Positions 53,423 through 62,596 are shown, counted from the first letter of the stretch. The stretch is 64,000 nucleotides of DNA from an uncultured Planctomycetaceae bacterium (GCA_943787265.1 CALSLT010000017.1:248001-312000); one strand, 5' to 3'. Notes: a model not told the origin generated them from the letters alone. A program made the numbers and translations.

Positions 53423-54499
53423 CTAAAGGATCAGCATCGCGTCACCGTAGCTGAAAAACCGGTAGCGGTGCTCGACCGCAATTCGGTATGCCTCTTTCAT
53501 GAACTCCGTTCCGGCCAGAGCGCACACCAGCACGAGCAGCGTCGACTTTGGCAAATGGAAATTTGTCAGCAGGCAATCGATCCCCTGAAATTCGTAGGGC
53601 GGCCGGATAAACAGATTAGTTTCTCCGGACCATGATTCAGTGGCCCCGGATCGGGATGCTGTTTCGAGGGTTCGTACCGACGTCGTTCCGACGGAAACAA
53701 CTCGACCGCCGTCCGCTTTTGTTTGACGGAGTTGTTGAGCCGTCCCTTCGGAAAGTTCGCACCACTCGGAATGCATGTCGTGCTGAGAAAGTTGTCCCAC
53801 GGAAATTGGTCGGAATGTTCCGATGCCGACATGCAGCGTGACTCGCGAATGGTCGATGCCTCGTTCTCCGCATTCAGCCAGCAGCTCTGGAGTAAAGTGC
53901 AGCCCTGCCGTCGGAGCCGCGACCGAACCCGGAGTCGCCGCAAACGTCGTTTGATAACGCTCCCAGTCGGAGTCGGCCGCCACCTTACGCTGCATGTAGG
54001 GAGGAAGAGGGACCGTCCCATACTTCTGCAGAAGTTCGAAAGCGTCGACGTCGGATTCAGGTTCCGCCCGCCAGACTCCTTCGTCGTCGCGTTCGACGAG
54101 TTTGACTTCAAGAGGCGGCGTGCTGTCCGGATCGTGGATCGATGTCAGCGTGACTGTTTCGCCCGGCAGCAGTCTGCCGCGAGTCTGGCTGATGAAATGC
54201 CAGTCACGACCTTCGCCTCGCCGCAGAAAAAGTCCTTCCCACTTGCCGTCCGTCGACGTTCGGTAGCCGATGATTCGAGCGGGCACGACGCGAGTATCAT
54301 TCAGCACGAGCCGGTCACCCGAACGAAGCAGGCCTGGCAAATCCCGAATCGTACGGTGCTCGATCGTCTGCTCGGCACGATTGAGAACGAGCAACCGCGC
54401 ACCATCCCGTTGCTCGGGCGGCTCTTTCGCGATGAGCTCTTCAGGGAGTTCGTAAGAGTAAGTATCGAGGTCGTCGATTCCCGGCAGATCAGCAGACAT
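53423..54499 (-). CDS. queA: S-adenosylmethionine:tRNA ribosyltransferase-isomerase QueA
   Basis: 358 residues. QueA transfers and isomerises the ribosyl part of SAM onto preQ1 in tRNA to make epoxyqueuosine. Family features: YSYELPEELIAKEPPEQRD at the N-terminus, RLVLNDTRVVPARIIG, GSVAAPTAGLHFTPELL, and the C-terminal LLTNFHLPKSTLLVLV and EHRYRFFSYGDAMLIL. Complete and normal length. Confidence 0.96.
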   Translation of the reverse strand: MSADLPGIDDLDTYSYELPEELIAKEPPEQRDGARLLVLNRAEQTIEHRTIRDLPGLLRSGDRLVLNDTRVVPARIIGYRTSTDGKWEGLFLRRGEGRDWHFISQTRGRLLPGETVTLTSIHDPDSTPPLEVKLVERDDEGVWRAEPESDVDAFELLQKYGTVPLPPYMQRKVAADSDWERYQTTFAATPGSVAAPTAGLHFTPELLAECGERGIDHSRVTLHVGIGTFRPISVGQLSQHDMHSEWCELSEGTAQQLRQTKADGGRVVSVGTTSVRTLETASRSGATESWSGETNLFIRPPYEFQGIDCLLTNFHLPKSTLLVLVCALAGTEFMKEAYRIAVEHRYRFFSYGDAMLIL

Positions 54500-54554
54500 T
54501 CGTAGTGGACTTTCGGTCTGTAATTCTTTTGATCTGGATGAAAGATTTGCGTTG

Positions 54555-54622
54555 AACAGGAGAGAGCAGAGGAAACAGAGTTCGCGTGAACTTCAACTCT
54601 GTTTCCTCTGCTCTCTCCTGTT
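54555..54622. repeat. Perfect 28-bp palindrome, ACAGGAG family
   Basis: Arms 54555-54582 (AACAGGAGAGAGCAGAGG at its start) and 54595-54622 are exact inverted copies, loop of 12 bases. It lies in the gap between queA and moeA on the same strand and is related to 9534-9601. As RNA it would be an extremely stable hairpin. Confidence 0.9.
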
Positions 54623-54683
54623 AAGAATCGTTTTGTCAAAATAAGCAAGTACATGCACGCTGTTCGGTGCAAGATTGAATCGG

Positions 54684-55934
54684 TCAGGAATAAAGCAGGA
54701 CCTCAACCTCAGTTCCGGATGCGTAACCTTCCAGAGCCGATGGCACGATCACAAAGCCAGTCGCCCGAGTTGTCGAAGACAGGATCGACGCTCCGCTCAA
54801 GGCCACCGGTTCGATCTTCCCATCGGTAATTCGGACGCGGCAGTAATCGACGCGGCCAACCTGCGAAACGATCTTCGAACGAAGAGTTCCAACCGCTGAC
54901 CGGTGTGGCCAGTCGAGATTCAAACCGGAGAGTTGACGGATGGCTCGTCCGGCAAAGAAATCGTAGGCACAAAGGCACGACACAGGATTGCCAGGCAGCA
55001 GGAAGATCAACGTCGATCCAATTCGGCCGATTCCCGCCGGACTGGATGGTCGCATCGCTACGCCGTGAATCGGCAGCTCGCCAGCCTCACGGATAATGTT
55101 CGGAGCGTGGTCTTCCGTGCCGACGCTGGAGCCGCCGGAAATCAGCACGACGTCAGCACCGGGATTTGCCACTGCGGCGAGGATTGACTCACGATCGTCC
55201 TGGCATCGGATTCGTTCGAAAAGAACTCCGCCATCGCGAGGCACCAGGCCGGCGACAATGTGCGAGTTCGCTTCGTATATCTGAAACGGGGTGCGCTCCG
55301 CTCCAGGCTCGGCGAGTTCGTTTCCTGTGACGATAATTCGGACTCGCGGTTGCCGTTCAACCGAAACTTCAGCCAGTCCCAACGAAGCGATCAGCCCGAC
55401 GTCCTGTGGTCTCAGTCGGTGGCCAGCTTCCAGCACCACCGTGCCTTCAGCCACATCTTCCGCCGTACGACCGATGTTCTTCAGCGAGGCCACCGCCGTT
55501 GTGATCTCAACCGATTCCTCACGGGGAGTCGTATACTCAGCCGGGACGACGGCATCGACACCGGCTGGAATCGGCGCTCCCGTCATGATTCGCACGGCTT
55601 CGCCCGTTCCAACGTTACCTTCGAACGGCTGCCCCGGCATCGAGACGCCGATGACACGAAACGAGAGAGGGTTGTAGTCACCGGCCCCGACAGTCTCGGC
55701 GGATTTCAGAGCGAAGCCATCCATTGCCGAACGATCAAACGCCGGCACGTTTATCGGCGACGTGATGCCTTCAGCGAGAACTCGCCCGTGAGCGTCCGAC
55801 AGCCCAACGACTTCGGCCCCCAATGACGCGACGTTCTCGTCGACCCATTTCAGCACGTCCTCAACGGGCGTCCGCGACCGAAAGCCCCGCATGCGGACGT
55901 CGTCTTTCCCGGATGAATTCTCAGGTTGAGTCAT
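54684..55934 (-). CDS. moeA: Molybdopterin molybdotransferase MoeA
   Basis: 416 residues. MoeA inserts molybdate into adenylated molybdopterin. NVPAFDRSAMDGFALKS, RIMTGAPIPAGVDAVVPAEY, RIIVTGNELAEPG and ISGGSSVGTEDHAP are the family motifs. PGNPVSCLCAYDFF at the C-terminal domain. Starts 3 bases after the mobA stop on the same strand, so they form an operon for molybdenum cofactor. Confidence 0.94.
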   Translation of the reverse strand: MTQPENSSGKDDVRMRGFRSRTPVEDVLKWVDENVASLGAEVVGLSDAHGRVLAEGITSPINVPAFDRSAMDGFALKSAETVGAGDYNPLSFRVIGVSMPGQPFEGNVGTGEAVRIMTGAPIPAGVDAVVPAEYTTPREESVEITTAVASLKNIGRTAEDVAEGTVVLEAGHRLRPQDVGLIASLGLAEVSVERQPRVRIIVTGNELAEPGAERTPFQIYEANSHIVAGLVPRDGGVLFERIRCQDDRESILAAVANPGADVVLISGGSSVGTEDHAPNIIREAGELPIHGVAMRPSSPAGIGRIGSTLIFLLPGNPVSCLCAYDFFAGRAIRQLSGLNLDWPHRSAVGTLRSKIVSQVGRVDYCRVRITDGKIEPVALSGASILSSTTRATGFVIVPSALEGYASGTEVEVLLYS

Positions 55935-55937
55935 GCT

Positions 55938-56558
55938 TCAGTTGAGTCCGGCTAGCTTTAAAACGTTGTCGTAATCTTCCGGAGTGTTCACGTTTTGGAG
56001 TGAGGCAAGATTCGGGTCTACGTTGCGAAGCTCGTCGACGTGAACTTTCAGCGACCTCGACTCTTCGAGCAGAAACAGAGGCCGCCGCCGCTCGTCCGCC
56101 AGTAATCGCCGAGCGTGGTCAGCCAGCGTCGTCCTGTAGACCGCCGCGAGAACGTGATCGTATTGTCCGTCGGTTGGCGCTGCCACGTCGTGGTCGCCCA
56201 ACAGTTCGATCAGACGCTGCACAAACGCCGGCTGCAGCAACGGAGCATCGCACGAAGTTACAAACGCCGCATCAACGCGACCCCGAAAAGCGTCCAGGCC
56301 GGTAGCAATTCCAGCCAACGGACCGAGAGACTCGTATTCATCCCGCACGATGCTGACGTTTTCCGGTAAGTCGGGAAGTACCTGATCCGCCGCCGCAACC
56401 ACAACGATGGGCGACACTAGTTCCGACAGAATCCGGCAGACTCGCTGCAGGAGGACCTCGTCTCCGAACGGCAGAGAAAACTTCGGCCGCCCCATACGTT
56501 TGCTGTGCCCTCCGCACAGGACCAGACCACCGACATTGGCAGAAGCTTCATTGAGCAT
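55938..56558 (-). CDS. mobA: Molybdenum cofactor guanylyltransferase MobA
   Basis: 206 residues from the ATG at 56558, at which homology starts; the frame stays open to 56642 without support. MobA adds GMP to Mo-molybdopterin. Nucleotide-binding LVLCGGHSKRMGRPKFSLPF is near the N-terminus, then LGPLAGIATGLDAF and FVTSCDAPLLQPAFV. Followed 3 bases later by moeA. No molybdoenzyme gene is in the window. Confidence 0.92.
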   Translation of the reverse strand: MLNEASANVGGLVLCGGHSKRMGRPKFSLPFGDEVLLQRVCRILSELVSPIVVVAAADQVLPDLPENVSIVRDEYESLGPLAGIATGLDAFRGRVDAAFVTSCDAPLLQPAFVQRLIELLGDHDVAAPTDGQYDHVLAAVYRTTLADHARRLLADERRRPLFLLEESRSLKVHVDELRNVDPNLASLQNVNTPEDYDNVLKLAGLN

Positions 56559-56683
56559 GGTAATTCGGGGCGTGATAGTGAATGTAAGAGCTGTAGAGAG
56601 GCGAAGAATCTCGGCAGACCGAAATCTGACGTAATGCCACAAAGAATCACAGCGTGGGCGTGGGCCAACTTCTCAAAAGTTGA

Positions 56684-56742
56684 GCCACGGATGGGCACTG
56701 ATCGACACGGATGTTGTGGATGCTGGTGTGAGTCATCCGTGT
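56684..56742. repeat. Degenerate palindromic repeat, CACGGAT type
   Basis: ACACGGAT (56705-56712) and ATCCGTGT (56735-56742) are inverted, with extra CACGGAT and ATCCGT units beside them. It looks like a decayed member of the ACCACGGAT family (see 62974). It lies in the 300-base gap between mobA and the second DUF1501 gene; nothing else is visible there. Confidence 0.5.
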
Positions 56743-56858
56743 TTTATCCGTAGCTCTTTGCGTCATCCCTCGCGTCGAGTGCGGAATCTGGCGATAATCC
56801 TTTGCTCGCATGAGATGAAGATTCCCTTCCTGATCCCGCCCTCCTGGATCGCTCAAAG

Positions 56859-58301
56859 ATGAATCCCCAATTCCCAACCATCGACCGCCGAGAACTGCTT
56901 TCACGCAGCGGGCTCGGATTTGGTTCGCTCGGCCTCGCAAGTTTGCTCAATGACGATGGTTTGTTGTCGTCGGAAGCTCGCGCGGCCGGGCCGCCGATTA
57001 ACCCGCTCGCTCCGAAACAGCCGCATTTTCCAGCGACGGCGAAGCGAGTTATTCACATCTTCTTAAACGGAGGCTGCTCGCACGTTGACACGTTCGATCC
57101 AAAGCCCGAATTAACTAAGTGGCACGGAAAGAAACTGCCGACGCCCAATCTAAAGACTGAGCGTCCAACCGGTGCCGCTTTTGGTTCTCCGTACAAGTTT
57201 CGTAAGTACGGCGAGAGCGGAATCGAAGTCAGCGAACTGTTTCACAACACAGCGCAATCGATCGACGAAATGTGCATTGTGAGGTCGATGCACGCCAACG
57301 TTCCGAATCACGAGCCGTCGTTGCTACTGATGAATTGCGGCGAAGCTCGACTCGTTCGGCCAAGCATGGGTTCGTGGCTGACGTACGGTCTCGGCAGCGA
57401 GAATCAGAATCTGCCCGGCTTCATTGCGATGTGCCCTGGAGGGTATCCGATTCAGGAATCGCAGAACTGGCAGGCCGGTTTTTTGCCAGGCGTTTACCAG
57501 GGAACCCACCTCGACACGAACAACACAGAACTCGAAAAACTGATCGCCAATATTCGAAATGGCTCGGTTTCACGGACGAATCAGCGAAGACAGCTCGACC
57601 TGCTGCAGGAGTTCAACCAACGGCATCTTGAGAAACGCGGTCACGACCCGCAGCTTGAATCCCGTATCCAATCGTTCGAACTTTCTTATCGAATGCAGCG
57701 TGATGCCGAAGACGCCTTTGACGTTTCGCGCGAGCCCAAGCATATTCAGGATGCCTACGGGCCCGGAGTACAGGCTCGGCAGATTCTGATAGCACGACGG
57801 TTGGTCGAGCGCGGCGTCCGCATGGTGCAACTCTGGCACGGAGCGGGTCAGCCGTGGGACAACCACGATGACATTGAGAAGAATCATCGTCGCCTCGCCA
57901 AACAATGCGATCAGGCAATCGGCGCTTTACTCAAAGATCTGAAAGAACGCGGCCTGCTCGAAGACACACTGGTCATCTGCGGCGGAGAATTCGGACGAAC
58001 GCCGGTTGTCGAGATGCCGAAGAAGGGCTCAAACGCCGGCAAGATTAACGGCCGCGACCACAACCATTGGGGCTTCACCACCTGGCTGGCCGGCGGCGGG
58101 GTGAAAGGCGGACACATTCACGGAGCGACTGACGAGTTCGGCTTCAAAGCGGTCGAGGACAAAGTTCACGTCCACGATCTGCACGCTACGATGCTCAGGT
58201 TGCTCGGCTTCGATCACGAAAAATTTACTTATCGATATGCTGGGCGAGATTTTCGTTTAACCGATGTGCATGGACACGTCATCGAAGACTTGATCGCGTA
58301 G
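56859..58301 (+). CDS. DUF1501 family secreted protein (stand-alone)
   Basis: 480 residues. Tat-like leader with DRRELLSRSGLGFGSLGLAS, then IHIFLNGGCSHVDTFDPKPE, MHANVPNHEPSLLLMNCGEA, GGEFGRTPVVEMP and GRDHNHWGFTTWLAGGGVKG, which are all DUF1501 landmarks. Unlike the 0.1 kb copy no PSCyt1/DUF1549 partner is adjacent. It belongs to the longer subgroup with the GSWLTYGLGSENQNLPGF segment. Function unknown; exported. Confidence 0.93.
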   Translation: MNPQFPTIDRRELLSRSGLGFGSLGLASLLNDDGLLSSEARAAGPPINPLAPKQPHFPATAKRVIHIFLNGGCSHVDTFDPKPELTKWHGKKLPTPNLKTERPTGAAFGSPYKFRKYGESGIEVSELFHNTAQSIDEMCIVRSMHANVPNHEPSLLLMNCGEARLVRPSMGSWLTYGLGSENQNLPGFIAMCPGGYPIQESQNWQAGFLPGVYQGTHLDTNNTELEKLIANIRNGSVSRTNQRRQLDLLQEFNQRHLEKRGHDPQLESRIQSFELSYRMQRDAEDAFDVSREPKHIQDAYGPGVQARQILIARRLVERGVRMVQLWHGAGQPWDNHDDIEKNHRRLAKQCDQAIGALLKDLKERGLLEDTLVICGGEFGRTPVVEMPKKGSNAGKINGRDHNHWGFTTWLAGGGVKGGHIHGATDEFGFKAVEDKVHVHDLHATMLRLLGFDHEKFTYRYAGRDFRLTDVHGHVIEDLIA

Positions 58302-58338
58302 GTCAGGCTGTGCCTGGCGAAGTCTTCGGTAAATCATG

Positions 58339-58399
58339 AACCACGAAAAACTCGAAACAAACGAAAAACGTCATTCTGTTTTTCGAGTCTCTCGTGGTT
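58339..58399. repeat. Palindromic intergenic repeat, ACCACGAAA type
   Basis: Left arm 58339-58361 (AACCACGAAAAACTCG at its start) and right arm 58377-58399 (ending CTCTCGTGGTT) are imperfect inverted copies. Located after the DUF1501 stop, and followed at 58465 by a second unrelated palindrome. Confidence 0.7.
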
Positions 58400-58464
58400 G
58401 TAAATGACGCATTGGTTTCTTCAGTCAGTACTTTGAACAAAGTCTGATGAGCATCGGAATCGAC

Positions 58465-58530
58465 GGAACACTAATAATCTCTAATCGACACTAATTCTTA
58501 TTAGCGAAGATTAGAGATTATTAGTGTTCC
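58465..58530. repeat. Perfect 22-bp palindrome upstream of nadD
   Basis: Arms 58465-58486 (GGAACACTAATAATCTC at its start) and 58509-58530 are exact inverted copies. Inside the loop CTAAT/ATTAG pair again. The right arm ends 25 bases before the nadD start, within the nadD 5' leader. Confidence 0.85.
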
Positions 58531-58555
58531 CAGAACTGTCTGAAGGGAGTCTGGA

Positions 58556-59155
58556 ATGCGACTTGGAATCTTCGGCGGAGCGTTCGACCCGATTCATAAC
58601 GGACACCTGCTTCTTGCCGAGCAGTGCCGCGAGCAGTGTCAGCTTGACGAAGTCTGGTTTGTGCCGACGAAGATTCCGCCGCACAAAGAAGCCGGTTCGC
58701 TTTCACCGGATGCCGACCGCCTCGAAATGTTGAAACTCGCCACCGCCGGTCGGCCTGAGTTTGTCGTTTCGGAAATCGAGCTCAATCGTGCAGAAGTGTC
58801 CTGGACAGTCGACACGTTGAGGCAACTCCGTGACAAACGTCCGGACGATGAGCTGTTCTTCCTGATCGGAGCAGATTCGCTGCGAGATTTTCCGACATGG
58901 AAGGAGCCGGAAGAAATCGCGGAGCTGGCGTCCGTCGTTGCGGTGAATCGTGGGGAAGCGTCGCTCGACGAGCTGACGGCCGACCTGAAGTCGGAACTCT
59001 CAGCCAGCGTCCGGCTTGTGACAATGCCTGGAATCTCAATTTCGGCCACCGATTTGCGTAGCCGGGTATCCGCGGGAAAGTCGATCCGCTATCTGGTGCC
59101 ACGAGCTGTCGAGGAGTTCATCCTCGCTCAGAAGCTGTACGATCTTCCGACTTGA
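58556..59155 (+). CDS. nadD: Nicotinate-nucleotide adenylyltransferase NadD
   Basis: 199 residues. NadD joins NaMN and ATP to give NaAD in NAD synthesis. The nucleotidyltransferase motif GGAFDPIHNGH is at residues 7-17, FVPTKIPPHKE follows, FFLIGADSLRDFPTW and the C-terminal ISATDLRSRVSAGKS (ISxTxxR) are all intact. GAAGGGAG about 8-15 bases upstream serves as the binding site. Confidence 0.95.
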   Translation: MRLGIFGGAFDPIHNGHLLLAEQCREQCQLDEVWFVPTKIPPHKEAGSLSPDADRLEMLKLATAGRPEFVVSEIELNRAEVSWTVDTLRQLRDKRPDDELFFLIGADSLRDFPTWKEPEEIAELASVVAVNRGEASLDELTADLKSELSASVRLVTMPGISISATDLRSRVSAGKSIRYLVPRAVEEFILAQKLYDLPT

Positions 59156-59339
59156 GACGGCATAATTGTTGATTCCGGCCGTGAAAATCGTCACTTCAGA
59201 GCGATGTCTGAAGATCCGGAATCGAATTCTTCCGTAACTACCAGCAAATCAGAGCTGGATCTCGTTCCGCTGACCCGGCACGATACTGCATCTTCTATTT
59301 CCTGAGCCGATTTCAGTCGGCCACGCTCGGAGCTTGCTC

Positions 59340-60638
59340 ATGAAAGTCTGGCAAACTTGGGATCGTCGTCGGCGAGTCATTGGCGTGACGGGAGCTCTCG
59401 TCATGCTTTGGGGTGTCACGCAGGGATTTGCGTGGCTGATCGCTCCATCCGAACTGGAACTGACCGCTGAAGGTCGCGAGTTGTTCATTCATGAATGGAC
59501 CCCGAACGATCCTCTTTCCGGAGAAGGCGACGGACTCGGGCCGGTGTTCAACGCGAATTCGTGTGTCGCCTGTCATTCTCAAGGTGGTGCAGGCGGGGCC
59601 GGCGAGAATAAGCACAACGTCAGATCGTTCGCCGTTCTGCCAAACCGAAACGATTCCAACATGTACGGCGGAGTTGTCCACGCCAACGCAACCGCCGAAC
59701 ATCTGCTCGAAACTGACGAACAGGTTCTGGGGCAATATCCAATCATCCCCGGCGGTGTGACGGTGATCGGAAACTGCCAGGTGAAACTGGAAGATTTTAA
59801 TCCGGTCGAGTTTGAAGAGATCAACACTCCGGCTTTATTTGGAGCGGGATTGATCGATGAAATCTCCGACTGGTCAATTCGACAAAATGCCTGGGGGCAA
59901 AGCCTGACCGCTCTGGGCAAAGAATTTCAGGGCGACTTCGACGCGACGATGGGCAAGGTTCGAGTCCTACCCGACGGCCGCATCGGAAAGTTCGGCTGGA
60001 AAGCTCAGTTCGCCACCGTCGAAGAATTCGTTGCCACGGCGTGTGCGGTTGAAGTTGGACTGTCGAATTCATATCGGCATCAGGATGAACCAGGCCAGTT
60101 CAAGGCTGAGGAAGATGCCGAATACGACATGACGAGTTACCAACTCGACAGTCTGACGACGTTTTGCCTGACGCTCGAACGTCCCGAACTGGTGATGCCG
60201 CGAAACTCCAAAGAGCACTCAGCCGTAGTTCGAGGCAGGCAGGTCTTCTCAGAAATCGGTTGTGCCGAGTGTCACACGCCGGACCTTGGCGGAGTGAAAG
60301 GTCTTTACAGCGACCTTTGCCTGCATAACATTTCCGATCCGGATCACAACGGCTACGTCCGCGAGCCGGAAGTGCCGATGCCATCCAACGTGCCGAGACT
60401 CGCCGACTGGAAAACTCCGCCGCTGTGGGGCGTCGCCGATTCCGCACCGTACATGCACGACGGATCCTCACCGACACTCGAAGACGTCATCGAGAATCAC
60501 GGCGGCGATGCGAAACACTCTCGTAAAAGATATCAGGAAGACATCAAAAAGAAGGACCGCGCAGCCCTCATCGCCTTCCTGAAAGCCCTCCGAGCTCCGA
60601 CGACCAGCAAAGCAGTCGCCAAGGCCAAAGAAAAGTAA
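59340..60638 (+). CDS. Di-haem oxidoreductase (DUF1111/thiol oxidoreductase family)
   Basis: 432 residues from the ATG at 59340 (a TTG at 59334 is not needed). An N-terminal membrane or signal helix (VIGVTGALVMLWGVTQGFAW) precedes two haem-binding motifs: CVACHSQGG near residue 75 and CAECHTPDLGG near residue 305. LADWKTPPLWGVADSAPYMHDG lies after the second. This is the di-haem cytochrome c peroxidase-like DHOR family, periplasmic electron transfer; substrate unknown. Confidence 0.87.
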   Translation: MKVWQTWDRRRRVIGVTGALVMLWGVTQGFAWLIAPSELELTAEGRELFIHEWTPNDPLSGEGDGLGPVFNANSCVACHSQGGAGGAGENKHNVRSFAVLPNRNDSNMYGGVVHANATAEHLLETDEQVLGQYPIIPGGVTVIGNCQVKLEDFNPVEFEEINTPALFGAGLIDEISDWSIRQNAWGQSLTALGKEFQGDFDATMGKVRVLPDGRIGKFGWKAQFATVEEFVATACAVEVGLSNSYRHQDEPGQFKAEEDAEYDMTSYQLDSLTTFCLTLERPELVMPRNSKEHSAVVRGRQVFSEIGCAECHTPDLGGVKGLYSDLCLHNISDPDHNGYVREPEVPMPSNVPRLADWKTPPLWGVADSAPYMHDGSSPTLEDVIENHGGDAKHSRKRYQEDIKKKDRAALIAFLKALRAPTTSKAVAKAKEK

Positions 60639-60659
60639 TCGCAGAGGACGGAGAGGCAA

Positions 60660-60723
60660 AAAACGCAGAGGCCGCGAAGCGTTCTCCTTCTCCTCAGCGA
60701 GCACTCCGCGGCCTCTGCGTTTT
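60660..60723. repeat. Palindrome with AACGCAGAGG arms
   Basis: Perfect 17-bp arms 60660-60676 (AAAACGCAGAGGCCGCG) and 60707-60723, after the di-haem gene stop. The left flank carries an extra GCAGAGGACGGAGAGG unit. It is immediately followed by a GTAGGGTG-family palindrome. Confidence 0.8.
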
Positions 60724-60738
60724 GTTCTTTCAGCTGTT

Positions 60739-60808
60739 GTAGGGTGCGTCTTGACGCACCAGCCTTGCGCGGCCGCATTTTCAAGTAGTGCGTCGAGACG
60801 CATCCTAC
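60739..60808. repeat. Palindromic intergenic repeat, GTAGGGTG family
   Basis: Left arm 60739-60761 (GTAGGGTGCGTCTTGACG at its start) and right arm 60788-60808 (GTGCGTCGAGACGCATCC at its start) match the copy at 53336-53402. It is between the convergent di-haem gene and aspS. Confidence 0.85.
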
Positions 60809-60820
60809 CCGAAATACAGT

Positions 60821-62596
60821 TCAGACTTCGGCTTCCGGGACGTCGAGCTGGATGTGGAGGTCTCGGAGTTGGATGGCGTCGACTTCGCTGGGCGCTTCGG
60901 TCATCTGGTCGCCGGCCTTTTGGGTTTTCGGGAAGGCGATGACGTCTCGGATGTTGTCGTTCGCCAGGAACATCATGACCCAGCGGTCCAAGCCCAGCGC
61001 GATGCCGGCGTGAGGTGGGGCTCCGTAGCGGAGGGCGTTGAGCAGGAAGCCGAAGCGTTCTTCCGCTTCTTCTTCTTTGATGCCGATGAAATCGAAGACT
61101 TTTTGTTGCACCTTCGGATCGTGGATACGAACGCTGCCGCTGGCAGCTTCGTAGCCGTTGCAGACGAGGTCGTACGACTGGGCTCGCATCGAACCCGGGT
61201 CGGTGTCAAACAGGTCGAGGTCTTCTTCGTTCGGATAGCAGAACGGATGATGTTCGGCCTTCCAGCGATCGTCTTCTTCGTCTCGTGAGTACAGCGGAAA
61301 CTCCAGCACCCACAGAACATTGATTTCCATCGGGTCGTAGAGTTCCAGTTCTTTGCCAAGTCGAACTCGCAACGAAGCCAGAGCCGCCGAGGTGACGGCA
61401 CACTTGTCAGCGACGAAGAACAGCAGGTCGCCGTTCTCTCCACCGAGTGCTTCGATGATCGCTTTCTGATCTTCTTCCGAGAAGAACTTGGCGATCGGTG
61501 AATCGAGTGCTCCTTCTTTGACGCGGAAGAAGGCCAGGCCTTTCGCTCCGTAGTCGCCGACGAAAGTGGTCAGTTCGTCGATGTTGCGGCGGCTGTATTT
61601 TTCGGCAGCGCCCTTGGCGTTGAGGCCTCGGACTCGTCCACCACCTTCGATCGTTTTAGCGAAGACGCCGAACCCGCATCGGGCAGCGATCTCGCCGATA
61701 TCGACCAGCTCCATGTCGAATCGCATGTCCGGCTTGTCGTTGCCGAATCGTTCGACGCATTCTTTGTGAGTGAGCCGTGGGAGCGGAAGCTGCAGTTCCG
61801 TGCCGCGAATTTCTTTGACCATGTGGGCCATCAGGCCGTCGATCGTGGTGAGGATGTCTTCTTGATCGACGAACGACATCTCGACATCGATCTGAGTGAA
61901 CTCGGGCTGCCGGTCTGCTCGCAGGTCTTCGTCGCGGAAGCAGCGAGCGATCTGGTAGTAACGATCCAGGCCGCCGACCATCAGAAGCTGTTTGTAGAGC
62001 TGCGGCGATTGCGGCAGAGCGTAGAACTCGCCCGGATGCACGCGGCTGGGAACCAGGTAATCGCGAGCCCCTTCCGGAGTGCTCTTGCCGAGCATCGGCG
62101 TTTCGACTTCCAGGAAGTTCAGATTGTCGAAGTAGTCTCGCGTCGCCTTGCAAAGCTTGTGACGTAGAATCATTGCTTCCTGTAGAGCCGGTCGTCGCAG
62201 GTCGACATAGCGATATTTCAGACGCAGGTCTTCGTTTGGGATGTTCTCGCCGGTTGGCTCGAACGGCGGCGTCTTGCTTTTGTTATGGACAATCAGCTCG
62301 GCCGCACGGACTTCGATTTCGCCCGAAGCGATGTTCGGATTCACGAGCCCTTCACCTCGCAGACGCACGACACCGTTTGCCTGGATGACGTCTTCGTTGC
62401 GGAGCGAACCGGCCAATTCGTGAGCTTCGGCACTGTCGGTCGGGTCGAAGACAACCTGAATCAGGCCGTAACGGTCTCGGACGTCGATGAAGATCAGCCC
62501 GCCGTGGTCACGGTAATTGTTGACCCAGCCGCAGACCTTAACTTCGGTTTCGGCATGTTCTTTTGTCAGTTCGCCGCAAGTGTGAGACCGGAGCAC
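60821..62596 (-). CDS. aspS: Aspartyl-tRNA synthetase AspS
   Basis: 591 residues from a GTG start at 62596 (VLRSHTCGELTKEHAETEV), chosen because the OB-fold anticodon-binding domain begins there and AAGGG lies about 9 bases upstream; the frame is open to 62872 but that part has no homology. Class II motifs: RPALQEAMILRHKLCKATRD region (motif 1), FRDEDLRADRQPEFTQIDVE (motif 2) and GIALGLDRWVMMF (motif 3). The bacterial GAD insertion domain is present. Normal length for bacterial AspRS. Confidence 0.95.
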   Translation of the reverse strand: MLRSHTCGELTKEHAETEVKVCGWVNNYRDHGGLIFIDVRDRYGLIQVVFDPTDSAEAHELAGSLRNEDVIQANGVVRLRGEGLVNPNIASGEIEVRAAELIVHNKSKTPPFEPTGENIPNEDLRLKYRYVDLRRPALQEAMILRHKLCKATRDYFDNLNFLEVETPMLGKSTPEGARDYLVPSRVHPGEFYALPQSPQLYKQLLMVGGLDRYYQIARCFRDEDLRADRQPEFTQIDVEMSFVDQEDILTTIDGLMAHMVKEIRGTELQLPLPRLTHKECVERFGNDKPDMRFDMELVDIGEIAARCGFGVFAKTIEGGGRVRGLNAKGAAEKYSRRNIDELTTFVGDYGAKGLAFFRVKEGALDSPIAKFFSEEDQKAIIEALGGENGDLLFFVADKCAVTSAALASLRVRLGKELELYDPMEINVLWVLEFPLYSRDEEDDRWKAEHHPFCYPNEEDLDLFDTDPGSMRAQSYDLVCNGYEAASGSVRIHDPKVQQKVFDFIGIKEEEAEERFGFLLNALRYGAPPHAGIALGLDRWVMMFLANDNIRDVIAFPKTQKAGDQMTEAPSEVDAIQLRDLHIQLDVPEAEV

